Below are positions 21,301-30,668 of a stretch of 64,000 nucleotides of DNA, piece by piece (within the stretch, counting starts at the first letter, position 1; each line of letters starts with the position of its first letter). The translations under genes and the position numbers were made by a program. Source of the DNA: Paragemmobacter ruber (GTDB lineage: Bacteria; Pseudomonadota; Alphaproteobacteria; Rhodobacterales; Rhodobacteraceae); contig NZ_JAAATW010000003.1 of the NCBI RefSeq assembly GCF_009908315.1, forward strand, positions 372,001-436,000, in the 5' to 3' direction. The notes beneath the pieces were generated by a model, which was not told where the DNA came from, made no database searches, and saw only the letters and a list, made by a program, of their open reading frames with translations.

Positions 21301-21329
21301 CCGGCCCACAGGACGGGCCGGTTTTTTGT
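21301..21329 (+). terminator. Rho-independent terminator of ftsB
   Basis: ccggccc / gggccgg stem (21301-21307, 21315-21321), eight-base loop, then a T6 run and gtttt. Confidence 0.85.
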
Positions 21330-21330
21330 T

Positions 21331-21360
21331 TTGACCCAAGAAACCCCGATACGGTATAGA
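21331..21360 (+). promoter_or_regulatory. Sigma-70-type promoter of the pdh operon
   Basis: TTGACC at 21331-21336 and TATAGA at 21355-21360 with an 18-base spacer, placed directly after the ftsB terminator and 52 bases before the pdhA start. The match to the housekeeping consensus is good. Confidence 0.7.
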
Positions 21361-21411
21361 TCGTTTAACGTTGAACTAGTTTTGCCGCCGACCAAGGGGA
21401 GGATACCGCCG

Positions 21412-22401
21412 ATGGCCGCGAAGAAGCCAGCCGATCGACCGAACGTGTCGAAGGAAGAGTTGCTGAAATTTTACCGCGAAATGTTGCTGATCCGCCGGTT
21501 CGAAGAGAAGGCGGGGCAGCTCTACGGGATGGGCCTGATCGGGGGCTTCTGCCACCTCTATATCGGGCAGGAAGCCGTGGTCGTGGGCCTTGAGGCCGCC
21601 GCCAAGGAAGGCGACAAGCGCATCACCAGCTATCGCGACCATGGTCACATGCTGGCCTGCGGCATGGATGCCAAGGGCGTGATGGCAGAACTCACGGGCC
21701 GCATCGGGGGCTATTCCAAGGGCAAGGGCGGCTCCATGCACATGTTCAGCAAGGAGCGCCATTTCTACGGCGGCCACGGAATCGTGGGCGCACAGGTGCC
21801 GCTGGGCGCGGGTCTGGCCTTTGCGGACAAGTATCTGGGCAATGACAACGTGACTTTCGCCTATTTCGGCGACGGGGCCGCCAACCAGGGCCAGGTCTAT
21901 GAGACCTACAACATGGCCGAGTTGTGGAACCTGCCCGTGGTCTTTGTGATCGAGAACAACCAATACGCCATGGGGACCAGCGTGAAGCGGTCCACCAAAT
22001 CGCCCTCTCTGTGGGAGCGCGGCGCGGCCTATGGGATCAAGGGCGAGGCCGTGGATGGCATGGACGTGCTGGCGGTCAAGGCCGCGGGCGAAAAGGCCGT
22101 CGCGGCCTGCCGCGCAGGGGATGGGCCCTATATCCTCGAAATGATGACCTACCGCTATCGCGGCCATTCCATGTCGGACCCGGCGAAATACCGGACGCGC
22201 GAGGAAGTGGAAAAGATGCGCAGCGAAAAGGACGCGATCGAACATGTGCGCGACCTGCTGTTGCAGGGGGGCCTTGCGTCGGATGACGACCTGAAGGCCA
22301 TCGACAAGGAGATCAAGGCGCTGGTCAACGAAAGCGCCGAATTCGCCAAGGAAAGCCCAGAGCCCCCGCTGGAGGAGCTCTGGACGGATATCTACGCGTA
22401 A
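21412..22401 (+). CDS. pdhA: Pyruvate dehydrogenase E1 component, alpha subunit
   Basis: E1-alpha of the pyruvate dehydrogenase complex, 329 residues. It decarboxylates pyruvate with thiamine diphosphate. The TPP motif is FGDGAANQGQVYETYNMAELWNLPVVFVIENN in the usual GDG...N form; YRDHGHMLACG and the phosphorylation-loop-like YRYRGHSMSDPAKYRTREE follow. ATG 21412 has AAGGGGAGGA upstream; the frame to 21331 covers the promoter. It is first gene of pdhA-pdhB-pdhC with 15- and 11-base gaps. Confidence 0.97.
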   Translation: MAAKKPADRPNVSKEELLKFYREMLLIRRFEEKAGQLYGMGLIGGFCHLYIGQEAVVVGLEAAAKEGDKRITSYRDHGHMLACGMDAKGVMAELTGRIGGYSKGKGGSMHMFSKERHFYGGHGIVGAQVPLGAGLAFADKYLGNDNVTFAYFGDGAANQGQVYETYNMAELWNLPVVFVIENNQYAMGTSVKRSTKSPSLWERGAAYGIKGEAVDGMDVLAVKAAGEKAVAACRAGDGPYILEMMTYRYRGHSMSDPAKYRTREEVEKMRSEKDAIEHVRDLLLQGGLASDDDLKAIDKEIKALVNESAEFAKESPEPPLEELWTDIYA

Positions 22402-22416
22402 GGGGGGAACCAGAAT

Positions 22417-23805
22417 ATGGCAACGCAAGTATTGATGCCCGCGCTTTCCCCGACGATGGAGGAAGGCACGCTGGCCAAGTGGCTGGTGAAGGAAGGCGAC
22501 ACGGTCAAGTCCGGCCAGATCATCGCCGAGATCGAAACCGACAAGGCCACGATGGAATTCGAAGCCGTCGATGAAGGCACGGTGGGCAAGCTTCTGGTGG
22601 CCGAAGGCACCGCGGGCGTGAAGGTGAACACGCCCATCGCCGTGCTGGTGGAAGAGGGGGAATCGGCAGACGCCGCCCCTGCCCCGGCCGCTGCCCCTGC
22701 GGCCTCCCCGATTGCCGCCGCCGCGCCCGCTGCTGCTTCGGTGCCTGCGCAGGTGGCCGCCCCCGTCGCCACCCCCGTCGCCGCCGTTGGCTGGCCCCAT
22801 TCGGACCTGCCCGAAGGTGTGGCAACCAAGACCATGACCGTGCGCGAAGCGCTGCGCGAGGCGATGGCCGAAGAAATGCGCGCCGATCCCAACGTCTTCC
22901 TGATGGGCGAAGAGGTGGGCGAATATCAGGGCGCCTACAAGATTTCCCAAGGTCTCCTGGATGAATTCGGCGCCAAGCGCGTGGTGGATACCCCCATCAC
23001 CGAACACGGCTTTGCCGGTATCGCCGTGGGGGCCAGCTGGGGCGGATTGCGGCCCATCGTCGAATTCATGACCTTCAACTTCGCGATGCAGGCCATCGAC
23101 CACCTGATCAACTCGGCCGCCAAGACGCTGTACATGTCGGGCGGCCAGATGGGCAGCCCGATGGTCTTTCGCGGCCCGAACGGCGCCGCCGCCCGCGTGG
23201 CCGCCCAGCACAGCCAGGATTACGCGGCATGGTATGCCGCCATACCGGGCCTGAAGGTCGCGATGCCCTATTCGGCGGCGGATGCGAAGGGCTTGCTCAA
23301 GACCGCGATCCGCGATCCGAACCCGGTGATCTTCCTTGAAAACGAAATCCTCTACGGCCGCTCCTTCGAGGTGCCGGTGCAAGAGGATTTCACCATCCCC
23401 TTCGGCAAGGCCTCGATCCTGCGAGCGGGCACGGATGTGACCGTCGTCTCCTTCGGCATCGGCCTGACCTATGCCCTGCAGGCGGCGGAAGAACTGGCGA
23501 AAGAGGGGATCAGCGCCGAGGTCATAAACCTGCGCACGCTGCGCCCCATCGACTATGACACGGTGCTGGCATCGGTGATGAAGACGAACCGCTGCGTCAC
23601 GGTCGAGGAAGGCTTCCCCGTCGGATCCATCGGCAACCACCTTGCGGCCACGATTATGCAGCGCGCCTTTGATCATCTGGATGCGCCGGTTGTGAACTGC
23701 ACAGGCAAAGACGTGCCGATGCCCTATGCGGCGAACCTTGAAAAGCTGGCGCTGACGACGACCGCTGAAGTGGTCGCCGCCGTCAAATCCGTCTGCTACC
23801 GGTAA
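22417..23805 (+). CDS. pdhB: Pyruvate dehydrogenase E1 component, beta subunit, with lipoyl domain
   Basis: E1-beta, 462 residues. Unlike enteric or mitochondrial E1-beta it starts with a complete lipoyl domain (residues 1-78, lipoylated lysine in [11 protein letters not shown]), then an Ala/Pro-rich linker to about residue 125, then the transketolase-like core ([48 protein letters not shown]) and C-terminal domain. This lipoyl-E1-beta arrangement is known from alphaproteobacteria. The lipoyl domain is nearly identical to that of the downstream E2. Confidence 0.97.
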   Translation: MATQVLMPALSPTMEEGTLAKWLVKEGDTVKSGQIIAEIETDKATMEFEAVDEGTVGKLLVAEGTAGVKVNTPIAVLVEEGESADAAPAPAAAPAASPIAAAAPAAASVPAQVAAPVATPVAAVGWPHSDLPEGVATKTMTVREALREAMAEEMRADPNVFLMGEEVGEYQGAYKISQGLLDEFGAKRVVDTPITEHGFAGIAVGASWGGLRPIVEFMTFNFAMQAIDHLINSAAKTLYMSGGQMGSPMVFRGPNGAAARVAAQHSQDYAAWYAAIPGLKVAMPYSAADAKGLLKTAIRDPNPVIFLENEILYGRSFEVPVQEDFTIPFGKASILRAGTDVTVVSFGIGLTYALQAAEELAKEGISAEVINLRTLRPIDYDTVLASVMKTNRCVTVEEGFPVGSIGNHLAATIMQRAFDHLDAPVVNCTGKDVPMPYAANLEKLALTTTAEVVAAVKSVCYR

Positions 23806-23816
23806 GGGAGGGGAAC

Positions 23817-25133
23817 ATGGCAACTGAAATCCTGATGCCCGCCCTCTCTCCCACGATGGAGGAAGGGACGCTGGCGAAATGGCTGGTCAAGGAAGGCGAT
23901 ACCGTCAAATCCGGCCAGATCATCGCCGAGATCGAAACCGACAAGGCCACGATGGAATTCGAGGCTGTGGATGAAGGCACGGTGGGCCGTATCCTGATCG
24001 CCGAAGGAACGGCGGGGGTGAAGGTGAACACTCCCATCGCCGTACTGGTGGAAGAGGGCGAAAGCGCCGATGCCGCCCCTGCAAAGGCGGCGGCTCCGGC
24101 AGCTGCCGCGCCTGCGGCGGCCCCGGTTGCAGCGTCGGCGGCCCCTGCCCCCACAGCACCCGCCGCAGCACCCGCCGCAGCTAGGGCCGATGGCGCGCGC
24201 GTCTTCGCCTCGCCGCTTGCCCGCCGCATCGCAGCGGAAAAGGGCCTTGATCTGACCAAGGTGCAGGGCAGCGGCCCCCATGGCCGCATCGTGAAGGTCG
24301 ATGTCGAAGGGGCCAAGCCCGTGGCAGCCGCGCCTGCCCCGGCGGCGGCCCCCGCGCCGGCGGCAGCAGCAACTGCCGCCCCGGCGGCGGCCATGCCCAC
24401 CGGCCCCTCTGCAGAGACGGTGCTGAAGATGTATCAGGGCCGCGACTTCACCGAGATGCCGCTCGACGGCATGCGCCGCACCATCGCGGCGCGGCTGACC
24501 GAAGCCAAACAGACGATCCCGCATTTCTACCTGCGGCGCGAGGTGCGGCTCGATGCGCTGATGGCCTTCCGCGAGCAGATCAACAAGCAGCTGGAAGCCC
24601 GCGGCGTGAAGCTGTCGGTCAATGACTTCATCATCAAGGCCTGCGCCTTGGCATTGCAGGCGGTGCCGGATGCCAATGCCGTCTGGGCGGGCGACCGCAT
24701 CCTGAAGCTGAAGCCGTCGGATGTGGCGGTCGCCGTGGCCGTGGAAGGGGGGCTGTTCACCCCCGTCCTGAAGGACGCGCATCAGAAATCCCTCTCGGCC
24801 CTGTCGGCCGAGATGAAGGATCTGGCGACGCGGGCCAAGACGAAGAAACTCGCCCCCCACGAATATCAGGGCGGTAGCTTCGCCATCTCCAACCTCGGCA
24901 TGTTCGGGATCGAGAATTTCGATGCCGTCATCAACCCGCCCCATGGCGCGATCCTTGCCGTGGGCGCCGGGATCAAGAAGCCCGTGGTGCAGAAGGATGG
25001 CAGTCTCGGCGTGGCAACCGTGATGTCGATGACGCTGTCTGTCGATCACCGCGTGATCGACGGGGCGTTGGGAGCGCAACTGTTGCAGGCCATCGTCGAC
25101 AATCTGGAAAACCCGATGGCGATGCTGGCCTGA
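23817..25133 (+). CDS. pdhC: Pyruvate dehydrogenase E2, dihydrolipoamide acetyltransferase
   Basis: E2 core of the complex, 438 residues, moving the acetyl group to CoA. One lipoyl domain (residues 1-78, DKATME), an Ala/Pro linker, a peripheral-subunit-binding domain ([19 protein letters not shown], about 128-165), a second linker, and the catalytic domain ending in the [13 protein letters not shown] HxxxDG active site. A single lipoyl domain here is supplemented by the one on PdhB. No E3 (lpd) gene lies in the window. A bidirectional terminator follows. Confidence 0.97.
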   Translation: MATEILMPALSPTMEEGTLAKWLVKEGDTVKSGQIIAEIETDKATMEFEAVDEGTVGRILIAEGTAGVKVNTPIAVLVEEGESADAAPAKAAAPAAAAPAAAPVAASAAPAPTAPAAAPAAARADGARVFASPLARRIAAEKGLDLTKVQGSGPHGRIVKVDVEGAKPVAAAPAPAAAPAPAAAATAAPAAAMPTGPSAETVLKMYQGRDFTEMPLDGMRRTIAARLTEAKQTIPHFYLRREVRLDALMAFREQINKQLEARGVKLSVNDFIIKACALALQAVPDANAVWAGDRILKLKPSDVAVAVAVEGGLFTPVLKDAHQKSLSALSAEMKDLATRAKTKKLAPHEYQGGSFAISNLGMFGIENFDAVINPPHGAILAVGAGIKKPVVQKDGSLGVATVMSMTLSVDHRVIDGALGAQLLQAIVDNLENPMAMLA

Positions 25134-25145
25134 CGGCAGGATGAA

Positions 25146-25183
25146 AAAAAGCCCCCGGAAGCAACCGCTTCCGGGGGCTTTTT
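25146..25183. terminator. Bidirectional terminator between pdhC and cysE
   Basis: aaaaagcccccggaagc / gcttccgggggcttttt, a 17-bp perfect stem with an aacc loop, giving A-tract and T-tract on both strands. Confidence 0.95.
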
Positions 25184-25194
25184 CATGCGTCACA

Positions 25195-26013
25195 TCAATC
25201 GCAGTCGACGCAACCCGTCAGCTTGTGATCCATCGACACGGCGGGCTGCGAACAGCCCGCCTCTCCCACGATCCGCGCCGGAACGCCCGCCACCGTCTTC
25301 ATCGGCGGGATGTCCTGCAGCACCACCGAGCCCGCCGCGATGCGCGAGCAATGGCCGATGGTGATATTGCCCAGAACCTTCGCCCCCGCCCCGATCAGCA
25401 CGCCATTGCCGATCTTGGGATGGCGGTCGCCATCCTCTTTCCCTGTCCCGCCCAGCGTCACGGAATGCAGCATCGACACATTGTCGCCCACCACCGCCGT
25501 CTCGCCGATCACGATGGAATGGGCGTGGTCGATCATCAGCCCCTTGCCGACCTGTGCCGCCGGATGGATATCCACGCCAAACACCTCGGACACGCGCATC
25601 TGAACGAAATAGGCAAGGTCGATCCGCCCCTGTTCCCACAGCCAATGGCCCACACGATAGGCCTGTACCGCCTGATACCCCTTGAAGAACAGGATCGGCT
25701 GGATGAAGCGGTGGCAGGCCGGGTCGCGGTCATAGACCGCCATCAGATCGGCCCGCGCCGCCGCGCCAAGTTCTGGGTCGCTGTCATAGGCCTGATCGGC
25801 GATTTCACGCAGGATCTGTTCGCTCATCTCGCCCGAGGCGAGCTTCAGCGAAAAGCGGTAAGCCAGCGCCCGCTCCATCGTCGCATGGTGCAAGAGGCCA
25901 GAATGCATCAGCCCGCCCAAAAGCGGCTCTGTCGCGATCGCCTCGCGCGCCTCGTCACAGACACGGGTCCAGACCGGATCGACGGCTGTCACCTTCGGCT
26001 TGATTTCGGCCAT
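25195..26013 (-). CDS. cysE: Serine O-acetyltransferase
   Basis: Cytosolic enzyme of 272 residues making O-acetylserine for cysteine synthesis. The N-terminal helical domain (DPVWTRVCDEAREAIATEPLL) precedes a left-handed beta helix of hexapeptide repeats (IDHAHSIVIGETAVVGDNV, LHSVTLGGTGKE, RHPKIGNGVLIGAGAKVLGN). The DHAHSIVIGE catalytic His-Asp region is intact. ATG 26013 has its own AAGGAGGG eight bases upstream. The frame stays open upstream with no stop through a small GTA-linked ORF, so a longer fused product is also possible (see the next entry). In Rhodobacteraceae cysE commonly sits beside the GTA cluster. Confidence 0.95.
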   Translation of the reverse strand: MAEIKPKVTAVDPVWTRVCDEAREAIATEPLLGGLMHSGLLHHATMERALAYRFSLKLASGEMSEQILREIADQAYDSDPELGAAARADLMAVYDRDPACHRFIQPILFFKGYQAVQAYRVGHWLWEQGRIDLAYFVQMRVSEVFGVDIHPAAQVGKGLMIDHAHSIVIGETAVVGDNVSMLHSVTLGGTGKEDGDRHPKIGNGVLIGAGAKVLGNITIGHCSRIAAGSVVLQDIPPMKTVAGVPARIVGEAGCSQPAVSMDHKLTGCVDCD

Positions 26014-26343
26014 ACCACGCCCTCCTTGCAGAGGCCCTGTTCTAGCACATCGCTTCGGCACAGGACAGACCAACCATGGTCGCGCCTTCCACGCGGCAAT
26101 CGCGGTGGCGGCCCCGGCCAAGGCCTTTAGGGCGGCCGGGCCATAGCCATGGCCCAGCCGCCCCCCCTCCGGCCCCAGCCGCGCCATCAGGCTGCCATCG
26201 CCCCAGCGCGGGTGGGGCCGCCTCATCCGGCGCATGTAGCGATGCGCGGCATGGGCCTCGGCAAGGGCGCGGGTGGCACGACCCTCGTCCTCGGCCAGCG
26301 CCGCCGCCAGCGCCAGCAGATCGCCCACCAGCACCCGCCGCAT
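26014..26343 (-). CDS. Small GTA-linked ORF (DUF7742-like) open in frame into cysE
   Basis: Begins at ATG 26343, sharing a TGATG overlap with the g15 stop, so it is translationally coupled to the GTA genes. Residues 1-60 (MRRVLVGDLLALAAAL, AHRYMRRMRRPHPRWGDGSL) match my memory of the short uncharacterised protein that follows g15 in Rhodobacterales, usually about 95-100 residues with its own stop. Here no stop occurs: the 110 codons run straight into the CysE start in the same frame, giving a possible 382-residue fusion. The end (AWKARPWLVCPVPKRCART) looks like translated intergenic DNA, so a lost stop is the simplest reading. Function unknown. Confidence 0.65.
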
Positions 26344-29300
26344 CACGCCACCTGCACCGCCCGATAGGGCCCCGCGCCGAATCGCGCCGACAGTTGCGCC
26401 ACCTCTACCGTCACCGGGTCCGGACCATCGGCCTGCCGCCATGCGGGCGGATAGGTCCATTCCGGCACCGTCACCTCCACCTCGCGCAGCACCACGGCCC
26501 CCCGCCGTACCCGCAGGTGATAGGCCTCTCGCTCCTCGCCCAAAGGCACCTCGGCCGAGGTCCAGTTGTCCCCGTCGATCCGCGTCCGCCGCAGCCAGTG
26601 CAGGCGCAGCCCCCCCGCCCCCGGCCCTGCCCGCAGATGCCCCACCGACAAGGGCCGCAGCCCGATCCCGGCAAAGCCCAGCCGCCGCTCCACCACATCC
26701 GGGTCGTCAAAGCCGCGCTCCGCCGCCCCGATGCGCCAGGTCCGCTCCAGCCCGCGCAAGGACGGCGGCAGGTCGATCTGCGTCACCGCCGCGTCGATCA
26801 GCACCACCTGGCTTCCTGCCGGCCAGAAGGTCGGCATTTCCGCCTCTGTCCCGGCCTGCCCCCGCAGCCGCATCGACAGATCCCAGGTGTTCGGCCCAAC
26901 CAGCGCCGCCCCCGCGAACTGGAACAATTCCCAACCCTCCGCGCTGCCATCCCCGATGGCCGCCAGATTGGCCCCGTTCAGCACCGCCCCTTCCGCCGCC
27001 GCCGCCACCGCGCCGCTGGCAAAACGCACCCGCAGCGCAGGCCCCCGGTCCCACAAGCCCGCCCGCGCCGCGGCCAGCGCATTCTCTGTCTCGCCCATCA
27101 CGGCGGGCTGCGTGCGCAGCCCGTTCAGCGTGAACCCATCCGCCCCATCCGCACCCCACAGCGCCACCCGCCCGGGCCAGGGCGTGGCCGTCACCGCCAG
27201 ATGCGGCGCCTGCGGCTCTTCCTGCCCGGTCATCAGCGGTAAATCGAGGAACAGGGGATAGACCGGCACCGCCGGCAGGAACGGCGCGATGCTGCCCCGC
27301 GCGCGCCCATCCGGCCCCGGCAGATAGACCCCCGGCTCCACCCGCGACGCCTCCACCCGCATGAGGCCCGCCTGTTCCGCCCGGTCGATCCGCCAGCGCT
27401 GCCCGGCCAGCCGCACCACATCGCCCACGGCCAGCCGCACGCCCGATGGCGGCAGCGCAAAACGCGCCACGTCGCGCCCCACCCGCGCCTCTGACAGCCA
27501 GCGCTCCGCCATCGCCCGCGCCTCTTCGGGCAGCAGCGCCAGAGGCACTTCCTGATCCAGCGCCGCCGCCCCCGCATGATCGGGGCGCAACACATCGGCC
27601 ACCAGCCGCCGATACTCCCCCTCGCCGTCCAGATAGGCCACGCGCAGCCGCCCCGCCGCCTCGGCCTCGGCCCCGCGCTGGATCACCAGCGCAGGCTCCT
27701 CCCCGTCCACCGCCAGCGCGGCCTCCTCCACAACGCGCGCCACCCGCGCCATGCGGCGGCGAAAGGCCAACCGCCCACCCCGCTCTGCCGCGTCAAAGCC
27801 GCAGGACAGCATCAGCGGCTGGATCGCCGCCCGCCCCGTGCTCAGGCTGTCCAGCGCATAGCCGCGCACCACGCCCTGCACGCCGTCCAGATCGGGCAGA
27901 TCCAGCCCGGCGCGGCCCGCGATTTCCGCCAGCACCGCCTCCACCGGCTGCGCCGTCGCCCGCCCGTTTAGCCAGTGGCCCCGCGCATGGTTCGGGCCAT
28001 CCGCCCATACCTCTTCGCGCAGGGGAAAGGCCGGATAGGGCCGCGCATCCCAAGCCCAGGCATGGGCATGGCCCAGATCTACCATCGGCCCGCCATAGAC
28101 GGGCGAAAGCGGGTTCACCCCCGCCGTCCCCCAATGGGACAGAAGGGCACGGTAATACTGCATCTGGATCAGGTCATCCCGCATCCCCCTCGACGCGCGC
28201 GGCAAGGCCCCTTCGGATGAGGCGGCATCGAAGAACAGGTTCGGCTGGTTCGTCCCCTTGTCCACAGCCGGGCAGCCATATTCGGTGAACCAGATGGGCT
28301 TGCCCATCGGCACCCAGTCCGTCGGCAAAGCCGCACGCACCCCCCCGATACGTTCATGATGCGGCAGGCCCCACCAGTTGCGGATATCCTTCACCCGCCA
28401 GATCCACGGCTCCCCCGCGCCGTCGGTGATGGGTTCGCGCCGCTGCGCCGCCTCGCCCTCGGGCGCGGCATAGAACCAGTCATACCCCTCGCCCCCTTCG
28501 ACATTGTCCCGCAGGTAGCGCAGATCATGGATGCCGCCCCGATCGGCATCCGCGTGATCCTCGCCCTCGCGCCAATCCGACAGGGGCATGTAATTGTCGA
28601 TCCCCACGAAATCGACCGCCGCATCCGCCCAGAGGGGATCGAGGTGAAAGTACCGGTTCCCATCCCGGTTCAACCCGGAATACTCCGTCCAATCCGCCGC
28701 ATAGCCGATCTTCACCGCAGGCCCCAGGATGGCCCGGCAGTCCGCCGCCAGCGCGCGCAGCGCCGCCACGGCGGGAAAGCTGTCACCCGCGCCCCGGATG
28801 GCCGTCACCTCGCGCAGTTCCGATCCGATGCAGAAGGCCTCAACCCCGCCCGCCGCCGCGCACAGATGGGCGTAATGCAGGATGAACCGGCGCAGGCCCC
28901 AATCCTCGGCCGGGCCGGTATAGGTAATCGTCTCTCCGCTGCGCGTGAAATGCGCAGGCAGCGCCGCGCCGAAAAAGGCCGCGACCTCGGCCGCCGCCGC
29001 CACCGTCCGGTCGGGCGTTCCCGCCCGTCCCGGTGCGACCGACAGCGTGATCCGCCCCCGCCACGGCAGCACCGGCTGATCCTCTGCCCCGCTATAGGGA
29101 TCGGTCAGACCATTGCCCGCCACCTGCTCCATCAGGATGAAGGGATAGAACATCACCCGCTGGCCTCCCGCCCGGATCGCGCGGATCGCCTCGATCACCG
29201 CCGCATCCGCAGGTGTGCCGCCATAGATCGACCGGCCCGCGACGCGCGGCACCTCCGCCGCCTGCGCCCGCCCGATTCCGCCCGCGCGCCACGGCATGCC

Positions 29301-30230
29301 GATGCCGTCCAGCGCCACCTGCTCCACCTTCGGGCGGATGTCGCACTGCCCGCAGCGCAGATCACTGCCGAACCAGGACACCACCAGCGAAACCGACTCC
29401 ACCCCCGGCAGTTCCCGCCGCATCTGCCCCAGCGACACCGCCAGATCGCTCTCGCCCGCGGGGCTGTGCTGGTTCACCACCGTGCCGCCGCCCAGTCCCC
29501 CGGGCAGCGTCACCTTGCGCATCGCCAGGCTGTATTCCCCCGTCCCGGGAATCAGCGCCACGCCCCGGATGGCCGCCGCGAAGGGCGGCACCTGATCGGC
29601 CAGCGCCCCCTGTGCCGGTCGGATCACCTCAAAGGTGAATTGCGGCACCCGGTTGCCATACTCGGCCAGCGCCAGATCTTCGAACACCACATAGGCCGTG
29701 CCGCGATAGGCGGGCGCCGCTGCTGCCCCCTCTACCGCCGCGATCTTGGGATCGGGCAGCTGCGTCTCCGACCCCGGATAGACGCGCATCCCCAGCCGCG
29801 CCGGATCGACCTCCGTCCCATCCGCCCAGACCCGGCCCACGCCTTGGATCACGCCTTCGCACAGCGCCACCGCCACACTCACGCCATAGCTGTAGCTTGT
29901 CACCGTCGGGCGCGGGGCTCCCTTCCCGCCACCGCCCGATTGCGACACCATCTCGGTGAATGGCGCGGCCCAGATCACCTGCCCGCCCACCCGCACCCGG
30001 CCCCAGACCATGGGCAAGGTCCCACCAAAGCCCGATGACATCAGCCGCAGCCGATCCAGTCGCCCGGTCGCCACCGGCTCCGACCCTGCGCCGAAAAGCC
30101 GCTGGTCGATGGCGCGCCCCACCGTGGCCCCCACGGCCCGCCCGATCACCGCGCCCGACAGGCCCAGCACCGTGCCGCCAAAGCCCGCGCCCACAAAGGC
30201 CCCCGCCGCCGCAAGGATGATCGTCGCCAT
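26343..30230 (-). CDS. g15: GTA g15, host-specificity/tail-tip megatron protein
   Basis: The largest GTA protein, 1295 residues, at the tip of the RcGTA-like tail baseplate. The start MATIILAAAGAFVGAGFGGTVL is a glycine-rich hydrophobic stretch as in homologues. A TIM-barrel-like glycoside-hydrolase-type domain occupies about residues 410-740 (YAADWTEYSG, DFVGIDNYMPLSDWREGE, GKPIWFTEYGCPA). A phage tail-protein domain and C-terminal carbohydrate/receptor-contact regions follow. It is last of the structural genes; its stop overlaps the next small ORF. GAGTGAG provides the ribosome site. Confidence 0.95.
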   Translation of the reverse strand: MATIILAAAGAFVGAGFGGTVLGLSGAVIGRAVGATVGRAIDQRLFGAGSEPVATGRLDRLRLMSSGFGGTLPMVWGRVRVGGQVIWAAPFTEMVSQSGGGGKGAPRPTVTSYSYGVSVAVALCEGVIQGVGRVWADGTEVDPARLGMRVYPGSETQLPDPKIAAVEGAAAAPAYRGTAYVVFEDLALAEYGNRVPQFTFEVIRPAQGALADQVPPFAAAIRGVALIPGTGEYSLAMRKVTLPGGLGGGTVVNQHSPAGESDLAVSLGQMRRELPGVESVSLVVSWFGSDLRCGQCDIRPKVEQVALDGIGMPWRAGGIGRAQAAEVPRVAGRSIYGGTPADAAVIEAIRAIRAGGQRVMFYPFILMEQVAGNGLTDPYSGAEDQPVLPWRGRITLSVAPGRAGTPDRTVAAAAEVAAFFGAALPAHFTRSGETITYTGPAEDWGLRRFILHYAHLCAAAGGVEAFCIGSELREVTAIRGAGDSFPAVAALRALAADCRAILGPAVKIGYAADWTEYSGLNRDGNRYFHLDPLWADAAVDFVGIDNYMPLSDWREGEDHADADRGGIHDLRYLRDNVEGGEGYDWFYAAPEGEAAQRREPITDGAGEPWIWRVKDIRNWWGLPHHERIGGVRAALPTDWVPMGKPIWFTEYGCPAVDKGTNQPNLFFDAASSEGALPRASRGMRDDLIQMQYYRALLSHWGTAGVNPLSPVYGGPMVDLGHAHAWAWDARPYPAFPLREEVWADGPNHARGHWLNGRATAQPVEAVLAEIAGRAGLDLPDLDGVQGVVRGYALDSLSTGRAAIQPLMLSCGFDAAERGGRLAFRRRMARVARVVEEAALAVDGEEPALVIQRGAEAEAAGRLRVAYLDGEGEYRRLVADVLRPDHAGAAALDQEVPLALLPEEARAMAERWLSEARVGRDVARFALPPSGVRLAVGDVVRLAGQRWRIDRAEQAGLMRVEASRVEPGVYLPGPDGRARGSIAPFLPAVPVYPLFLDLPLMTGQEEPQAPHLAVTATPWPGRVALWGADGADGFTLNGLRTQPAVMGETENALAAARAGLWDRGPALRVRFASGAVAAAAEGAVLNGANLAAIGDGSAEGWELFQFAGAALVGPNTWDLSMRLRGQAGTEAEMPTFWPAGSQVVLIDAAVTQIDLPPSLRGLERTWRIGAAERGFDDPDVVERRLGFAGIGLRPLSVGHLRAGPGAGGLRLHWLRRTRIDGDNWTSAEVPLGEEREAYHLRVRRGAVVLREVEVTVPEWTYPPAWRQADGPDPVTVEVAQLSARFGAGPYRAVQVA

Positions 30231-30233
30231 GTC

Positions 30234-30668
30234 TCACTCCTGAATTGGAAAGGCGAACCGCCCCACGATCCGCCGCGCCCAAGGCGCGCTAAGCGAGCTC
30301 TCCACCACCCCATGCCCGGTATAGGCATGGACAAACGCCTCACCCTGCGCAGCCGGCACCGAAATCCCCAGATGCTTGGCCACCGCCCCCTGCCGCATCC
30401 GGAACAACAGCACCTGCCCCGGCCCCGCGCGCCCCGGCGGCAGCGGGATCAGCCAGCGCCCCGCCGCCGCCCACAGATCCTCGCGCCGCGCGGCCTCGGA
30501 CCAGTCAGGCGTATAGGGCGGCACCGCCTCGGGCTCTGCCCCCAGCACCTCGCGCCACACCCCCCGTAACAGGCCAAGGCAATCCGTGCCTGCGCCTTTC
30601 GCACTGGCCTGATGCACATAGGGCGTCCCGATCCAACCGCGCGCGGCCGCCACGATCCGCGCGCTCAC
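30234..30668 (-). CDS. g14: GTA g14, NlpC/P60-type peptidoglycan hydrolase
   Basis: Tail-associated cell-wall peptidase of 144 residues. The nucleophile is in GTDCLGLLRGVW, and the histidine in VAKHLGI, as in NlpC/P60 enzymes; it should open peptidoglycan during particle entry. I place the start at GTG 30668, which forms a GTGA overlap with the g13 stop, rather than the ATG at 30713 that would overlap g13 by 49 bases. Confidence 0.9.
   Translation of the reverse strand: MSARIVAAARGWIGTPYVHQASAKGAGTDCLGLLRGVWREVLGAEPEAVPPYTPDWSEAARREDLWAAAGRWLIPLPPGRAGPGQVLLFRMRQGAVAKHLGISVPAAQGEAFVHAYTGHGVVESSLSAPWARRIVGRFAFPIQE

Noticed and set aside
21376-23823. An 815-codon minus-strand frame opposite pdhA and pdhB
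   Set aside because: Composition is typical of a shadow; the plus strand carries fully conserved E1 subunits.
28356-30038. Long plus-strand frame opposite GTA g15
   Set aside because: Pro/Arg-rich shadow; the minus strand has the GTA megatron protein.
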